Below the pieces are notes generated by a model. It was not told the DNA's origin. It did not search any database and saw only the letters and a program-made list of their open reading frames with translations. Positions 10,814 to 20,994 of a stretch of DNA of 64,000 nucleotides are shown here, piece after piece (the stretch's first letter is position 1; each line of letters opens with the position of its first letter). The stretch is taken from positions 114,813 to 178,812 of the forward strand of contig CABZHT010000001.1 in NCBI GenBank assembly GCA_902525615.1, read 5' to 3'. The position numbers were made by a program, and so were the translations under genes. The stretch is from an uncultured Fidelibacterota bacterium (GTDB lineage: Bacteria; Fidelibacterota; Marinisomatia; Marinisomatales; Marinisomataceae).

Positions 10814-11389
10814 TTACCATGTAGAAAGGATTGAATTTACAACATCTGATGCAATTTTGTTAATGGCAATATTAATTGCCAACTCTCTTGAATCTCCAAA
10901 TTCATCATCATCATTTTCATCAAGAATTCCATCGTTATCATTATCTATTCCGTCCGAAGAAGGATTATTATTTATACTATAATTTCCGAAACCTGTAAAA
11001 GTTTTTTCAATTAAATTTTTTTCATTTTCATTATCAACCCATAAAATTTTTATAGAAATTGAAAATCGATACTCATCTACCTGCTCGTTACTATCAAAAG
11101 TAAAAGGTCCATCAGTAGCACTGGTTATTACTCCCAGAATAGTACTATCACTATTACTATTATCTGTAATTTTTAAAATATTTTGAATAGCAATTTCTTG
11201 CGTTATTTTTGAAGTTAAATTTTCAGAAATCTCGAATTCCGCAGTATCATTTTCAATTAATGGTATATAAACGTTATTGATATTGGCTGGAATTGATCCT
11301 GCCATAGAATAATAACTACATCCAACAATCAGGAAAATTGATATAGAATTAACTATCTTTTTTAATTTTCTTTTCAATATCAAAATCAT
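10814..11389 (-). CDS. lptE: LPS-assembly lipoprotein LptE-like, with acidic insert
   Basis: Lipobox VGCSYYS, SIPANINNVYIPLIENDT...ISENLTSKITQEI typical of FCB-group LptE. Confidence 0.7.
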   Translation of the reverse strand: MILILKRKLKKIVNSISIFLIVGCSYYSMAGSIPANINNVYIPLIENDTAEFEISENLTSKITQEIAIQNILKITDNSNSDSTILGVITSATDGPFTFDSNEQVDEYRFSISIKILWVDNENEKNLIEKTFTGFGNYSINNNPSSDGIDNDNDGILDENDDDEFGDSRELAINIAINKIASDVVNSILSTW

Positions 11390-12551
11390 TTATTTTTCTA
11401 TAAAGAGTTCTTTCACTCATACCAAGTGATTTAGCTGCGGCTCTTCTATTATTATTAAAATGCTCTAAAGTTCTTATAATCATTTCTTTTTCAAGATCCT
11501 TAGTATTAAAAGCTCCAATCATCTTACCTTTAATTAGATTTTCATTCTCATCAAATATTTCATTATCCTGAATTTCTGAACCAAATGATTGATCAATGCT
11601 TCTCGATGAATTTAATTCAGAAAAACTAGATTCTTTCATCATTAATTTTAAATCTTCAATGTCTTGTCTTAAGAAAAGTAGTTGACGTAGAATTAGTTCT
11701 CTTTCTGCTTGATCAGGATCTCTGTTTACAACTAAAGGTAGAGAGGTATTATTTTCCATAGGCTCAATTTTATCTCCAATCAACTGAGTAGCAACCATAT
11801 CTGCAGTAATTCTTTCACCTTTCTGCAAAATTAAAATACTTTCTACAAAGTTTCTCAATTCTCTTACATTTCCTGGCCAATGATAGTCCTGCATTTCTTT
11901 AATTGATTCAGGCGTAAAGCCTTTATACTTAATATCATTTGTTCTGCTAAATTGTAATGCAAACCTATCCACTAGAAGCCTAATATCATTTGCTCTTTTC
12001 CTCAATGGTGGAATGTTGATTGTTACGGTTTTCAATCTATAATACAAATCTTGCCTAAACTTCCCTTCTTGGACTAGCTTTGCCAAATCCTTGTTCGTTG
12101 CAGCAATAACTCTTACATCTGTTTTCTTTGTTACAGAGTCACCTACTCTCATAAACTCACCTGATTCTAAGACTCGAAGAACTTTAACCTGAGTCTCCAA
12201 TGGCATATCACCAATTTCATCTAAAAAAATTGTACCCTTATTAGCTGTTTCAAAGTATCCTTTTCTGGAATCTGCAGCATCTGTATAAGCCCCTTTTTTA
12301 TGTCCAAAAAGCTCGCTTTCTATGATTCCTTCTGGAATAGCTCCACAATTAACAATTACAAGCTCGCTTGATACACGCTTACTGCCTAAATGCAATGCTT
12401 TGCTTACTAATTCTTTTCCAGTTCCTGATTCTCCATTAATTAAAACTGAAATATCTACATTTGCTACTTGGGCAACCATTTCTAAAACCTGATTAATAGC
12501 ATTGCTTTCTCCAATAATACCTGCTTTTTGTTTAATTAAATCTATATTCAT
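11349..12551 (-). CDS. Sigma-54-type AAA+ transcriptional activator without receiver domain, Fis-type HTH
   Basis: GESGTGKELVSKALH, ELFGHKKGAYTDA, GTIFLDEIGDMPLETQVKVLRVLE, C-terminal RRAAAKSLGMSERTLYRKI. Confidence 0.92.
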   Translation of the reverse strand: MNIDLIKQKAGIIGESNAINQVLEMVAQVANVDISVLINGESGTGKELVSKALHLGSKRVSSELVIVNCGAIPEGIIESELFGHKKGAYTDAADSRKGYFETANKGTIFLDEIGDMPLETQVKVLRVLESGEFMRVGDSVTKKTDVRVIAATNKDLAKLVQEGKFRQDLYYRLKTVTINIPPLRKRANDIRLLVDRFALQFSRTNDIKYKGFTPESIKEMQDYHWPGNVRELRNFVESILILQKGERITADMVATQLIGDKIEPMENNTSLPLVVNRDPDQAERELILRQLLFLRQDIEDLKLMMKESSFSELNSSRSIDQSFGSEIQDNEIFDENENLIKGKMIGAFNTKDLEKEMIIRTLEHFNNNRRAAAKSLGMSERTLYRKINDFDIEKKIKKDS

Positions 12552-12565
12552 AATATCTCCGTTGA

Positions 12566-14560
12566 TTATAACTTAATTTCTTTTTCTAGTTTGTTCATTT
12601 CATCTCTTAGCTTGGCTGCTTTTTCAAATTCTAAATTTTCAGCTGCATCAAGCATCTCTTCTCTGATCATTTCTACAACAATTTTTTTATCCTCCAGTAA
12701 AAACTTGTCCGTCGCAACATCTCTTTTAACTTCAATTTCACTATCTCTGTAAGATTCAGCGACTCTAGTTGATTGCATAATTTCCTCAACTGATTTTTTA
12801 ACAGTTTTTGGAGTAATGTTGTTTTCTTTATTGTATTTCATTTGAATTTTTCTTCTTCGATCAGTTTCATCAATCAAATACTTCATCGAATCCGTTATTT
12901 TATCAGCGTACAAAATTACTTTACCTTGCTCATGTCGAGCTGCCCTTCCTGCTGTTTGAACCAATGAACTTTTAGATCTAAGAAATCCTTCCTTATCAGC
13001 ATCTAAAATTGCAACTAAAGATACTTCAGGAAGATCTAAACCTTCTCTTAATAGATTGATTCCAACTAAAACATCAAAATCACCTAATCTTAAATCTCTT
13101 AAAATTTTAACTCTTTCAATGGTTTTTACTTCTGAGTGAAGATATCGAACTCTTAAACCAACAGAACTTAAATACTCAGATAAATCTTCAGCCATTTTCT
13201 TGGTTAATGTAGTAACTAAACATCGTTCATCTTTTGATGATCTAATCTTTATCTCTGAAATAAGATCATCAATTTGACCAGCAGATGTTCTTATGGTTAA
13301 CTCAGGATCTACCAGTCCAGTAGGTCTATTAATTAATTCAGTGACTGCTCCCTGCGACAATTCTAGTTCTCTATGTGACGGAGTTGCTGATGCATAAATA
13401 ACTTGATTTTGAAGTGTTGAAAATTCACCTGATTTTAGTGGTCTATTATCATATGCTGAGGGTAATCTAAACCCATAATCAATCAAATTATCTTTACGCT
13501 TTCTATCTCCACCATACATAGCCTGGATTTGAGGTAAAGTAACATGAGACTCATCAATTACAGTTAAAAAGTCTTCAGGGAAAAAATCAATTAATGTAAA
13601 AGGTCTTTCACCTTCTTTTCTGCCATCGAAATATCTTGAATAATTTTCAATGCCAGAACAATACCCAATCTCTTGAATCATTTCAATATCAAAATTGGTT
13701 CTTTGACTAATTCTTTGTTCTTCTAAAAACTTTTCGTTTTCATTAAAGAACTTAGTCCTCTCAATCAAGTCTCTTTTTATCTCTTTAATAACCGAATCAT
13801 TTTTATCTTTATCAGAAATGAAATGTCTTGCTGGATATAGATAAAATTCATCATGTTCAGAATGTTCTTCTCCTGTTAAAGGGTCAAATGAAACTATTGA
13901 TTGAATAATATTGTCAAAAATATCAACTCTGATAGCCTTATCCTCATACGCTGGAAAGATTTCAAAAATATCTCCTAAAATTCTAAAATTACATCTCTCT
14001 AAAACTTGATCATTTCTTTGATAATAAATATCGACAAGGTATTCAGTTAAGCTAGACCTGCTAATAGAATCATCAAGCTTTAAATGAACCACTTGCTTCT
14101 TCCATTCTTTTGGATTACCTAAACCATATATACATGAAACAGAGCTGACGACAATGACATCTTTCCTTTGAAGTAAAGAGCTGGTTGCTTTTAATCTTAA
14201 ACGATCTATTTCTTCATTCATTGAAAAGTCTTTTTCTATAAATGTATCAGTTACTGGCATATATGATTCAGGCTGATAATAATCGTAATAGCTAATAAAG
14301 TATTCAACAGCATTATTTGGAAATAAGTTTTTGAATTCTCCGTAAAGCTGAGCTGCTAAAGTTTTATTATGAGAAATAACTAAAGTCGGCTTTTGAACTT
14401 CCTCAATTACCTTTGCAATTGTATATGTTTTTCCTGAACCTGTTACACCAAGTAAAGTCTGATGAGAAGCATTTTCCTTCAATCCATCTGACAGTTCAGA
14501 TATAGCTGATGGCTGGTCTCCCGCTGGAGAAAATTTTGATTCTACTTTAAAGTCTGCCAT
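12566..14560 (-). CDS. uvrB: Excinuclease ABC subunit B
   Basis: GVTGSGKTYTIAKV, ISYYDYYQPESYMP, INLLREGLDLPEVSLVAILDADKEGFLRS, C-terminal UVR motif. Confidence 0.98.
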   Translation of the reverse strand: MADFKVESKFSPAGDQPSAISELSDGLKENASHQTLLGVTGSGKTYTIAKVIEEVQKPTLVISHNKTLAAQLYGEFKNLFPNNAVEYFISYYDYYQPESYMPVTDTFIEKDFSMNEEIDRLRLKATSSLLQRKDVIVVSSVSCIYGLGNPKEWKKQVVHLKLDDSISRSSLTEYLVDIYYQRNDQVLERCNFRILGDIFEIFPAYEDKAIRVDIFDNIIQSIVSFDPLTGEEHSEHDEFYLYPARHFISDKDKNDSVIKEIKRDLIERTKFFNENEKFLEEQRISQRTNFDIEMIQEIGYCSGIENYSRYFDGRKEGERPFTLIDFFPEDFLTVIDESHVTLPQIQAMYGGDRKRKDNLIDYGFRLPSAYDNRPLKSGEFSTLQNQVIYASATPSHRELELSQGAVTELINRPTGLVDPELTIRTSAGQIDDLISEIKIRSSKDERCLVTTLTKKMAEDLSEYLSSVGLRVRYLHSEVKTIERVKILRDLRLGDFDVLVGINLLREGLDLPEVSLVAILDADKEGFLRSKSSLVQTAGRAARHEQGKVILYADKITDSMKYLIDETDRRRKIQMKYNKENNITPKTVKKSVEEIMQSTRVAESYRDSEIEVKRDVATDKFLLEDKKIVVEMIREEMLDAAENLEFEKAAKLRDEMNKLEKEIKL

Positions 14561-14628
14561 AATGACCAATAATTTAAATATTATTAACGATAAAGTAAAA
14601 TAATATGTATGACAATTATGTAGAAGTT

Positions 14629-15171
14629 TTATTTTATTTTAAGGAAAAATCTTAGATAATCAAGAAGACTAATAAATAGTAAAATAGCGGCAATGTTTAA
14701 TAACACAGGCGTAATATAATATATACTCTGAACCTTAAATGCAAAAATGCATAATGCAGCTCCTAAAAAACATACTCCTGTTTTGCCTAAAATATTGGAG
14801 CCATAAACTGTTTTTAATTTTGGTAAAAACCAAAGTGAAAATATTAAAATTGTTAATTGACGTAAAAAATAAAAAATCATAAACCAAGTTGAGATTAGAC
14901 CTTCTTGATTAAAAAGGATAATAAAAGCAAAGAGGGTAATTCCATCTGCTATCGGATCAAGTGTCTTGCCAAGCTCTGATTTTTGGTCAAGAATTCTAGC
15001 AGCAATTCCATCTAGAAAATCTGATAATAATGATACAAAGAGTATTATTAAGAAATACGATTGCATTCCATTCTTGTAAGTTATAATCATTGGAGCAATA
15101 AGAAAAAATCTCAGAATTGTAATTAGATTAGGGACAAGAAATATATCGCTAACTTTGAACAATTTACTCAT
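14629..15171 (-). CDS. pgsA: CDP-diacylglycerol-glycerol-3-phosphate 3-phosphatidyltransferase
   Basis: VPNLITILR, SDFLDGIAARILDQKSELGKTLDPIAD. Confidence 0.88.
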   Translation of the reverse strand: MSKLFKVSDIFLVPNLITILRFFLIAPMIITYKNGMQSYFLIILFVSLLSDFLDGIAARILDQKSELGKTLDPIADGITLFAFIILFNQEGLISTWFMIFYFLRQLTILIFSLWFLPKLKTVYGSNILGKTGVCFLGAALCIFAFKVQSIYYITPVLLNIAAILLFISLLDYLRFFLKIK

Positions 15172-16399
15172 ATAATTCCTTTAAAGTTTTTTCAGTGGAG
15201 CCAGAATTTTTAGTAACAAAAGATTTACAATTTTTTGATGAATTATTATAATTATTTTTATCTAAAAGCCAATTTATTTTATCAGTAAATATCTCATAGG
15301 AATCGATTGAAAAACCACCTGAAACATCTATTAAACCTTCAGCGTCAGATTTATTAGAATTCAGAAAATTAGAACCAAAAATAACTGGATTTGAAGCAGC
15401 TGCGGGCTCAATAATATTATGTATTCCCGATTTTGAAAAGCCTCCTCCAATATAGGCAATAGTACTTTGGGCGTATAATTTTGAAAGAAAACCTACTTTA
15501 TTTACAATAATATACTTTTCTTCAAATTTGTTAAAATTTTGATATTGATTTATTTTTTTGAATGAAAAATCATTATCCGCGATAACAGAACAATAGTAAT
15601 TCAAATAGGAATCAGTTACTTCATGAGGAACAATTATCACTTTTTCAAAATGATTAACTAATGGTGAATTAATAAACTTTTCAAAAATAATTTTATTGTC
15701 TTCATGCCACATACTTGCAAAAATCAATATATTACTTTCATCCTTTCTAGAAGAATAAAGTTTGTATTCAACATTTTCTAAATTATTTAATATTCTATCA
15801 TATCGAGGATTTCCAACTTTATAAATTTTATCATTTGAAATATTCATTTTTATTTGATGATAATCATTATCACTTACACAAAATATCTTATTAAACATTT
15901 TCAAAAATATGTTATATGATTTTCTATATCTTGCTGATGTTAAAACTGTTGTAATATTTAACTGATTTGCAGCAAATAAAAAACTTGGCCAAAAATCACT
16001 TGAAGTAAAGAATATTTTACTAGGTTTTACTATCCTTAAAACCCTAAATGATGAAAAAATAAAATCAAATGGTAAATAAATTTTAAGATCAATATTTCTA
16101 TCATTTACATTTTCAAATCCTGACGGTGAAAAAAAAGAGGTTATAATTCCTATACCTTGATCTCTTTTTTTTATTTGCTCAATCAATGTCTCAACTTGTT
16201 GATATTCTCCAAAAGATGCGCAATGAAACCAATAAATCTTTGAAAACTTGTTCGTTGGGAATGATTTGAGTGCTGAAAAAGAATTAAATCTCCCAATTAA
16301 TCCTCTTCTTACTTTTTTGTTAAAAATTGAAAAAATAATTGATAAAAGCAAAATTATTGGAAGAGCTACAAGGTTGTATAAAAATATTAGAACTATCAT
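15164..16399 (-). CDS. waaA: 3-deoxy-D-manno-octulosonic acid transferase
   Basis: WFHCASFGEYQQVETLIEQI, YIGGGFSKSGIHNIIEPAAASNPVIFG. Confidence 0.88.
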   Translation of the reverse strand: MIVLIFLYNLVALPIILLLSIIFSIFNKKVRRGLIGRFNSFSALKSFPTNKFSKIYWFHCASFGEYQQVETLIEQIKKRDQGIGIITSFFSPSGFENVNDRNIDLKIYLPFDFIFSSFRVLRIVKPSKIFFTSSDFWPSFLFAANQLNITTVLTSARYRKSYNIFLKMFNKIFCVSDNDYHQIKMNISNDKIYKVGNPRYDRILNNLENVEYKLYSSRKDESNILIFASMWHEDNKIIFEKFINSPLVNHFEKVIIVPHEVTDSYLNYYCSVIADNDFSFKKINQYQNFNKFEEKYIIVNKVGFLSKLYAQSTIAYIGGGFSKSGIHNIIEPAAASNPVIFGSNFLNSNKSDAEGLIDVSGGFSIDSYEIFTDKINWLLDKNNYNNSSKNCKSFVTKNSGSTEKTLKELYE

Positions 16400-17397
16400 A
16401 ATGTTAGAGCCCTACTTACATTGCTATACACTTTTTCGCTGTCTATTGCAGTCATACAGTACTGTTCTTTTCTATAACAAGGTCTACTACCATTTTGTGA
16501 GCACGGTCTGCACCATAAATCTTTATTTTCAATGACTCTTGAGTCACTTAATGTAACTCTAGCACCTGTTTCTTTAGATGTAGGACCTAAAATCATTGTT
16601 ACTGGTGTCCCCATTGCTTCAGAAACATGTAAAAGACCAGTATCACTTCCTAAAGTATGCTTTGCATATTTAACTACACCCATTGCCATTCTTAAAGATG
16701 TTTTATCTTTTAAGTTTATGATTTTGTCATGTTTAATAATTTTATCACAAATAAAATCATTTGTAGATCCAAGAATAACAATTGTTGAATTAAAAGAACG
16801 AATTAACTTTTTTATTAAATTATTATAATTGTCAATCGACCATTGCTTTTGACTCCACGCAGCACCTGGGACAATAGCTATATAATTATTTCCAATGTTA
16901 TTTTCTCTTAAAAACTGTTTAGTTTTATGTTCCTCAAGTTGATCAATATACAAGTTTGTTTGAGGAAAAGTTTTATCTTGTCCTAATAAGGTATGATACA
17001 TTTTTATATGACTGAAACTTTCTTCAAAATAATTTTTATAACCGTAAAACAATAGGAATCTTCTTAATCTTGGTTTTTTTATCTTCTTAAATAAATTCTT
17101 TCTTAAAAAAAGTGATAAAACTCTTGTTCTAAAAACGCTATGGATATCAAAAATTATGTCATAATTATTACTCCTTAAAAATCTTCCCAATCGAAATAGC
17201 TCATTTAATCCTAATTTTTTATCAAAAGATATAAGTTTATCAATAATTGGATGTTTTTTTACAAGATCAGAGAATTCCTTCTTGATAAGAAAATGTATCT
17301 CACTATCAGGGTATTTTTGTTTTACTGATTCTAGAAATGATGTTGCAAGAACAATATCACCAATTGCACTCATTCTGATGACTAAAATCTTTTTCAT
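16396..17397 (-). CDS. Glycosyltransferase family 9 (heptosyltransferase-like)
   Basis: ILVIRMSAIGDIVLATSFLESVKQKYP, VPGAAWSQKQW, LGSDTGLLHVSEAMGTPVTMILGPT. Confidence 0.88.
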   Translation of the reverse strand: MKKILVIRMSAIGDIVLATSFLESVKQKYPDSEIHFLIKKEFSDLVKKHPIIDKLISFDKKLGLNELFRLGRFLRSNNYDIIFDIHSVFRTRVLSLFLRKNLFKKIKKPRLRRFLLFYGYKNYFEESFSHIKMYHTLLGQDKTFPQTNLYIDQLEEHKTKQFLRENNIGNNYIAIVPGAAWSQKQWSIDNYNNLIKKLIRSFNSTIVILGSTNDFICDKIIKHDKIINLKDKTSLRMAMGVVKYAKHTLGSDTGLLHVSEAMGTPVTMILGPTSKETGARVTLSDSRVIENKDLWCRPCSQNGSRPCYRKEQYCMTAIDSEKVYSNVSRALTL

Positions 17398-18122
17398 GTC
17401 TCATTATTAAAAAGTTTATTAGCAAACCAGGAGACGACTATACTTATCTCGTACAAGATTAACATTGGAATAGACATTATAATCAGACTAATTGGGTCTG
17501 GAGGCGTAATTATTGCAGAAAGAACAACTGTTATAGCAATAGCCTCTCTTCTGTATGTTTTTAAAAATTCTGGATTAATTAATCCAATTGAAGAAAATAA
17601 GAAAGATGCGACAGGCAATTCGAAAATTAATCCTGCTCCAATCATCAAAGATAATACAAAACTAAAATAATAATTTATTGAGAAATTGTTTTGGATATCT
17701 GCTGTTATCATTGATGCAAAAAAATCTAAAGAAAAAGGTAAGATTACCTTATAAGCAAAAACACCTCCCAAAATAAAACAAATAAATGCGGTAAGGATAA
17801 GCGGAATTAGTATCTTCTTTTCTTTATCATAAAGGCCTGGAGATAAAAATTTCCAAACTTGAACTGTTATAACTGGAAGAGATAAAATAATTCCTCCAAT
17901 GATAGCCAAGTTCCATTTTAAAAGAAACATACCTTGAATTGTTAAAACCTGAAGGTTTAAATCTGAATTAATTTGAGAAGCAGGTTTTATGAGGATATCT
18001 ACAAGAAAATTTGCAAAATTGAATGTTAAAACTGACATTAAAAGTATCGAACCTAGCGACTTTAAAATTCTCCATCTTAATTCTTCAAGATGATCTACTA
18101 TCGACATATCATTATTATTCAT
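17394..18122 (-). CDS. tatC: Twin-arginine translocase subunit TatC
   Basis: MSIVDHLEELRWRILKSL and six-TM pattern with FELPVASFLFSSIGLI. Confidence 0.93.
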   Translation of the reverse strand: MNNNDMSIVDHLEELRWRILKSLGSILLMSVLTFNFANFLVDILIKPASQINSDLNLQVLTIQGMFLLKWNLAIIGGIILSLPVITVQVWKFLSPGLYDKEKKILIPLILTAFICFILGGVFAYKVILPFSLDFFASMITADIQNNFSINYYFSFVLSLMIGAGLIFELPVASFLFSSIGLINPEFLKTYRREAIAITVVLSAIITPPDPISLIIMSIPMLILYEISIVVSWFANKLFNNET

Positions 18123-19059
18123 TTTTTCCCTTAATTTCATTAACAAGCTCGTATGGTGACTTTGTTTTTATTGAGGCTTTATCAATACCATCTAACAGAG
18201 CTGTTCTTTCCTCATTCCAAAACTGACTTAAAATATCTTTTTCAATTATTGATTTTATTCTTCGATTATATCTTAAAACTTGCTTCTCTTGTATATCTTT
18301 ATTGTCTTTCATGGATTTGAAGTATGAAGTAATAGCTTGTGAAAAATCTTCAATACCCTCATCCGTTTTACAGCTTGTTTTGAAAATTGGAATTTTCTTT
18401 GAGTCTTTTTTTGTTGATGATAAAATATTATTTATAGATTTTACTAATAGATTAGAATCTTTTCTATCAGACTTATTAACAACAAATACATCGGCTAGTT
18501 CTAAAATCCCAGCTTTTAGAAGTTGGATTTCATCTCCAGATTCAGGAACGAAAACTAAAGTAGTCAGATCAGTAATTTCGGACACACTGTACTCAGATTG
18601 TCCTACTCCAACAGTTTCTATAAAAATTATATCTTTTCCACTAAATGCCAAAATATCACTAAAATCTTCTGCTAACTCAGTTACTCCACCAAGCTCTGCT
18701 CTAGATCCCATACTTCTTACAAAAACATTATCATCATTTACAGCATTATTAATTCTTACTCTATCTCCCAGAAAAGAACCTCCAGTAATTGGGCTTGAAG
18801 GATCAATTGCAATTACTCCTACCGATAAATTTTCTTTCCTTATTAAAGGAATAAGCTTGTTCATTAGTGAACTTTTTCCTGCACCAGGAGGACCTGTAAT
18901 TCCAATCTTCAATGATTTATGAGACTCCTTGAAGATTAGTTGGGACACTTCTTTTCTTGAAAAAACTCTATTCTCAATACCAGTCATTAACTCAGAAATG
19001 GAAATAAAATCATTTTTTCTGGCTTTATCTGCTATTTCTTTCAAATTCTTTGACGACAT
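18115..19059 (-). CDS. meaB: MeaB/ArgK-family GTPase (methylmalonyl-CoA mutase chaperone type)
   Basis: IGITGPPGAGKSSLMNKLIP, AIDPSSPITGGSFLGDRVRI, FIETVGVGQSE. Confidence 0.92.
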   Translation of the reverse strand: MSSKNLKEIADKARKNDFISISELMTGIENRVFSRKEVSQLIFKESHKSLKIGITGPPGAGKSSLMNKLIPLIRKENLSVGVIAIDPSSPITGGSFLGDRVRINNAVNDDNVFVRSMGSRAELGGVTELAEDFSDILAFSGKDIIFIETVGVGQSEYSVSEITDLTTLVFVPESGDEIQLLKAGILELADVFVVNKSDRKDSNLLVKSINNILSSTKKDSKKIPIFKTSCKTDEGIEDFSQAITSYFKSMKDNKDIQEKQVLRYNRRIKSIIEKDILSQFWNEERTALLDGIDKASIKTKSPYELVNEIKGKNE

Positions 19060-19109
19060 AGCGTAATTTAAAGGATAAAAATTAAAACCATAATCAAATT
19101 AGAAAATTA

Positions 19110-19138
19110 TTGACATCTATTTCTGAATAGAATAAGTT
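19110..19138 (+). promoter_or_regulatory. Putative sigma-70-type promoter for rpsT
   Basis: TTGACA (19110-19115), 17-bp spacer, TAAGTT (19133-19138). Confidence 0.5.
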
Positions 19139-19151
19139 GCAACCACATTTT

Positions 19152-19406
19152 ATGGATAGACATAAACAACAAATTAAAAGAGATAGACAAGACTTAAAGA
19201 GAAGAGCTATCAACTCTCAAAACAAGTCAAGAATGCGTACACTTATTAAAAATGTATTATCTTCTGACTCTAAAAAAGCTGCTGATGAATATTATTCAAG
19301 TGCAGTTTCATTCATTGATAAAATGGCTAGCAAAAATATTATTCATAAAAATAACGCTGCTAGACAAAAATCTAAGATTACTAATCATTTAAATTCTTTA
19401 AAATAA
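19152..19406 (+). CDS. rpsT: 30S ribosomal protein S20
   Basis: MDRHKQQIKRDRQDLKRRAINSQNKSRMRTLIK matches the S20 N-terminus; ATG at 19152 preferred over the TTG at 19137. Confidence 0.9.
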   Translation: MDRHKQQIKRDRQDLKRRAINSQNKSRMRTLIKNVLSSDSKKAADEYYSSAVSFIDKMASKNIIHKNNAARQKSKITNHLNSLK

Positions 19407-19410
19407 AGAA

Positions 19411-20874
19411 TTACTTATCGTGACCCTGATAGTTTGGGGCTTCCTTGATAATACTTACTTCGTGAGGGTGACTTTCTTTAACTCCTGCAGATGAAATTTC
19501 AATAAATTTTTTGTTTTCATATAATGACTTTAGATTTTTGGCGCCACAATAGCCCATTGAAGATTTTAAACCTCCAATTAGTTGGAAAATTGTATTATTA
19601 ACTGGACCTCTAAATGGAACCATTCCCTCGATTCCTTCTGGAACCAATTTTAATTCATCTTTTTCTTGTTGAAAATATCTTTCACCGCCCCCTTCTTTCA
19701 TTGCAGCTAGTGAACCCATTCCTCTGTAAGACTTATATCTTCTTCCTTCATAAACAATAGTTTCTCCTGGGCTTTCATCCATACCAGCAAGCATACCTCC
19801 AAGCATTACTACATTTGCACCAGCAGCCAAAGATTTTGCAATATCTCCACTATACCTAATACCACCGTCTGCAATAATAGGTATTTTGTGCTTTATTCCA
19901 ACCTGAGCACAGTCCATAACAGCTGATAACTGAGGTACTCCAACTCCAGCAATGATTCTTGTAGTGCAACTAGAGCCTGCGCCAATGCCAATTTTTACAC
20001 AATCTGCACCAGCTTTTATCAAATCTTCCGTTGCTTCAGGGGTTGCTACATTTCCCGCAATTAAATCTAAATTTGGAAATTCTTTTTTTACTTCTTTAAC
20101 TAATTTTAAAACAAATTCAGAGTGACCATGTGCTGTATCAACAACAATTGCATCTACTCCTACTTTTATGAGTGCTTTTATCCTTTCTTGCCAATCTTCT
20201 CTGACACTTATGGCAGCTGCAACTCTCAATCTTCCATTTTTATCTTTAGTAGAAAAAGGAAATTCCTCTTTCTTGGTTAAATCTTTAACAGTAATTAAAC
20301 CATCAAGATTATTTTGCTTATCAACTACTAACAATCTTTCAATTCTGTGTTTTTGAAGAATCTTTTTAGCATCTTCGTTGCTTGTATCAGAGTTAACTGT
20401 AATTAAATTTTTTGAAGTCATTCTATCTTTAACAAGAGTATTAAGATCTGATTCAAAACGAATATCTCTTTTTGTAATAATTCCTACTAATTTATCTTTT
20501 GATAAAACAGGCAAACCTCCAATAGAATATTGTTCCATTAGTTGTTTTGCATATCGTACAGTCTTTTCTTCATCTAAAGTAATAGGATTTCTAATCATAC
20601 CACTTTCATATCTTTTCACCTTATCTACCATTAAAGCTTGATCTTCAATACTTAAATTTTTGTGAATAACACCGATACCTCCTTGTCTTGCCAAGGCAAT
20701 TGCCATATCAGATTCAGTGACTGTATCCATAGCTGCACTCATTATAGGAATATTTAAAGTAATATTTCTTGTAAGATTAGTAGCACAATCCACTTCTTTC
20801 GGTAAAACAGAGGATCTTCTAGGAACTAATAAAACATCATCAAATGTTAATTTCTTTTCAACGTTATTTGACAT
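19411..20874 (-). CDS. guaB: IMP dehydrogenase with CBS domains
   Basis: [47 protein letters not shown]. Confidence 0.98.
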   Translation of the reverse strand: MSNNVEKKLTFDDVLLVPRRSSVLPKEVDCATNLTRNITLNIPIMSAAMDTVTESDMAIALARQGGIGVIHKNLSIEDQALMVDKVKRYESGMIRNPITLDEEKTVRYAKQLMEQYSIGGLPVLSKDKLVGIITKRDIRFESDLNTLVKDRMTSKNLITVNSDTSNEDAKKILQKHRIERLLVVDKQNNLDGLITVKDLTKKEEFPFSTKDKNGRLRVAAAISVREDWQERIKALIKVGVDAIVVDTAHGHSEFVLKLVKEVKKEFPNLDLIAGNVATPEATEDLIKAGADCVKIGIGAGSSCTTRIIAGVGVPQLSAVMDCAQVGIKHKIPIIADGGIRYSGDIAKSLAAGANVVMLGGMLAGMDESPGETIVYEGRRYKSYRGMGSLAAMKEGGGERYFQQEKDELKLVPEGIEGMVPFRGPVNNTIFQLIGGLKSSMGYCGAKNLKSLYENKKFIEISSAGVKESHPHEVSIIKEAPNYQGHDK

Positions 20875-20994
20875 AAATATCTCCGGGCGTAATTAGTGGA
20901 ATGGCTTGTGTAACCAACTTTTTAGAACAAAAAGCTTTGAATAAGGTCAACATTGGACAATTTAACAAAAAAGATAAAAAAAACCAGGATATTA

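Noticed and set aside
18302-18922. 206-aa plus-strand ORF
   Set aside because: Lies fully antisense within meaB, which has clear GTPase motifs; low-complexity Ser/Leu/Pro composition typical of antisense frames.
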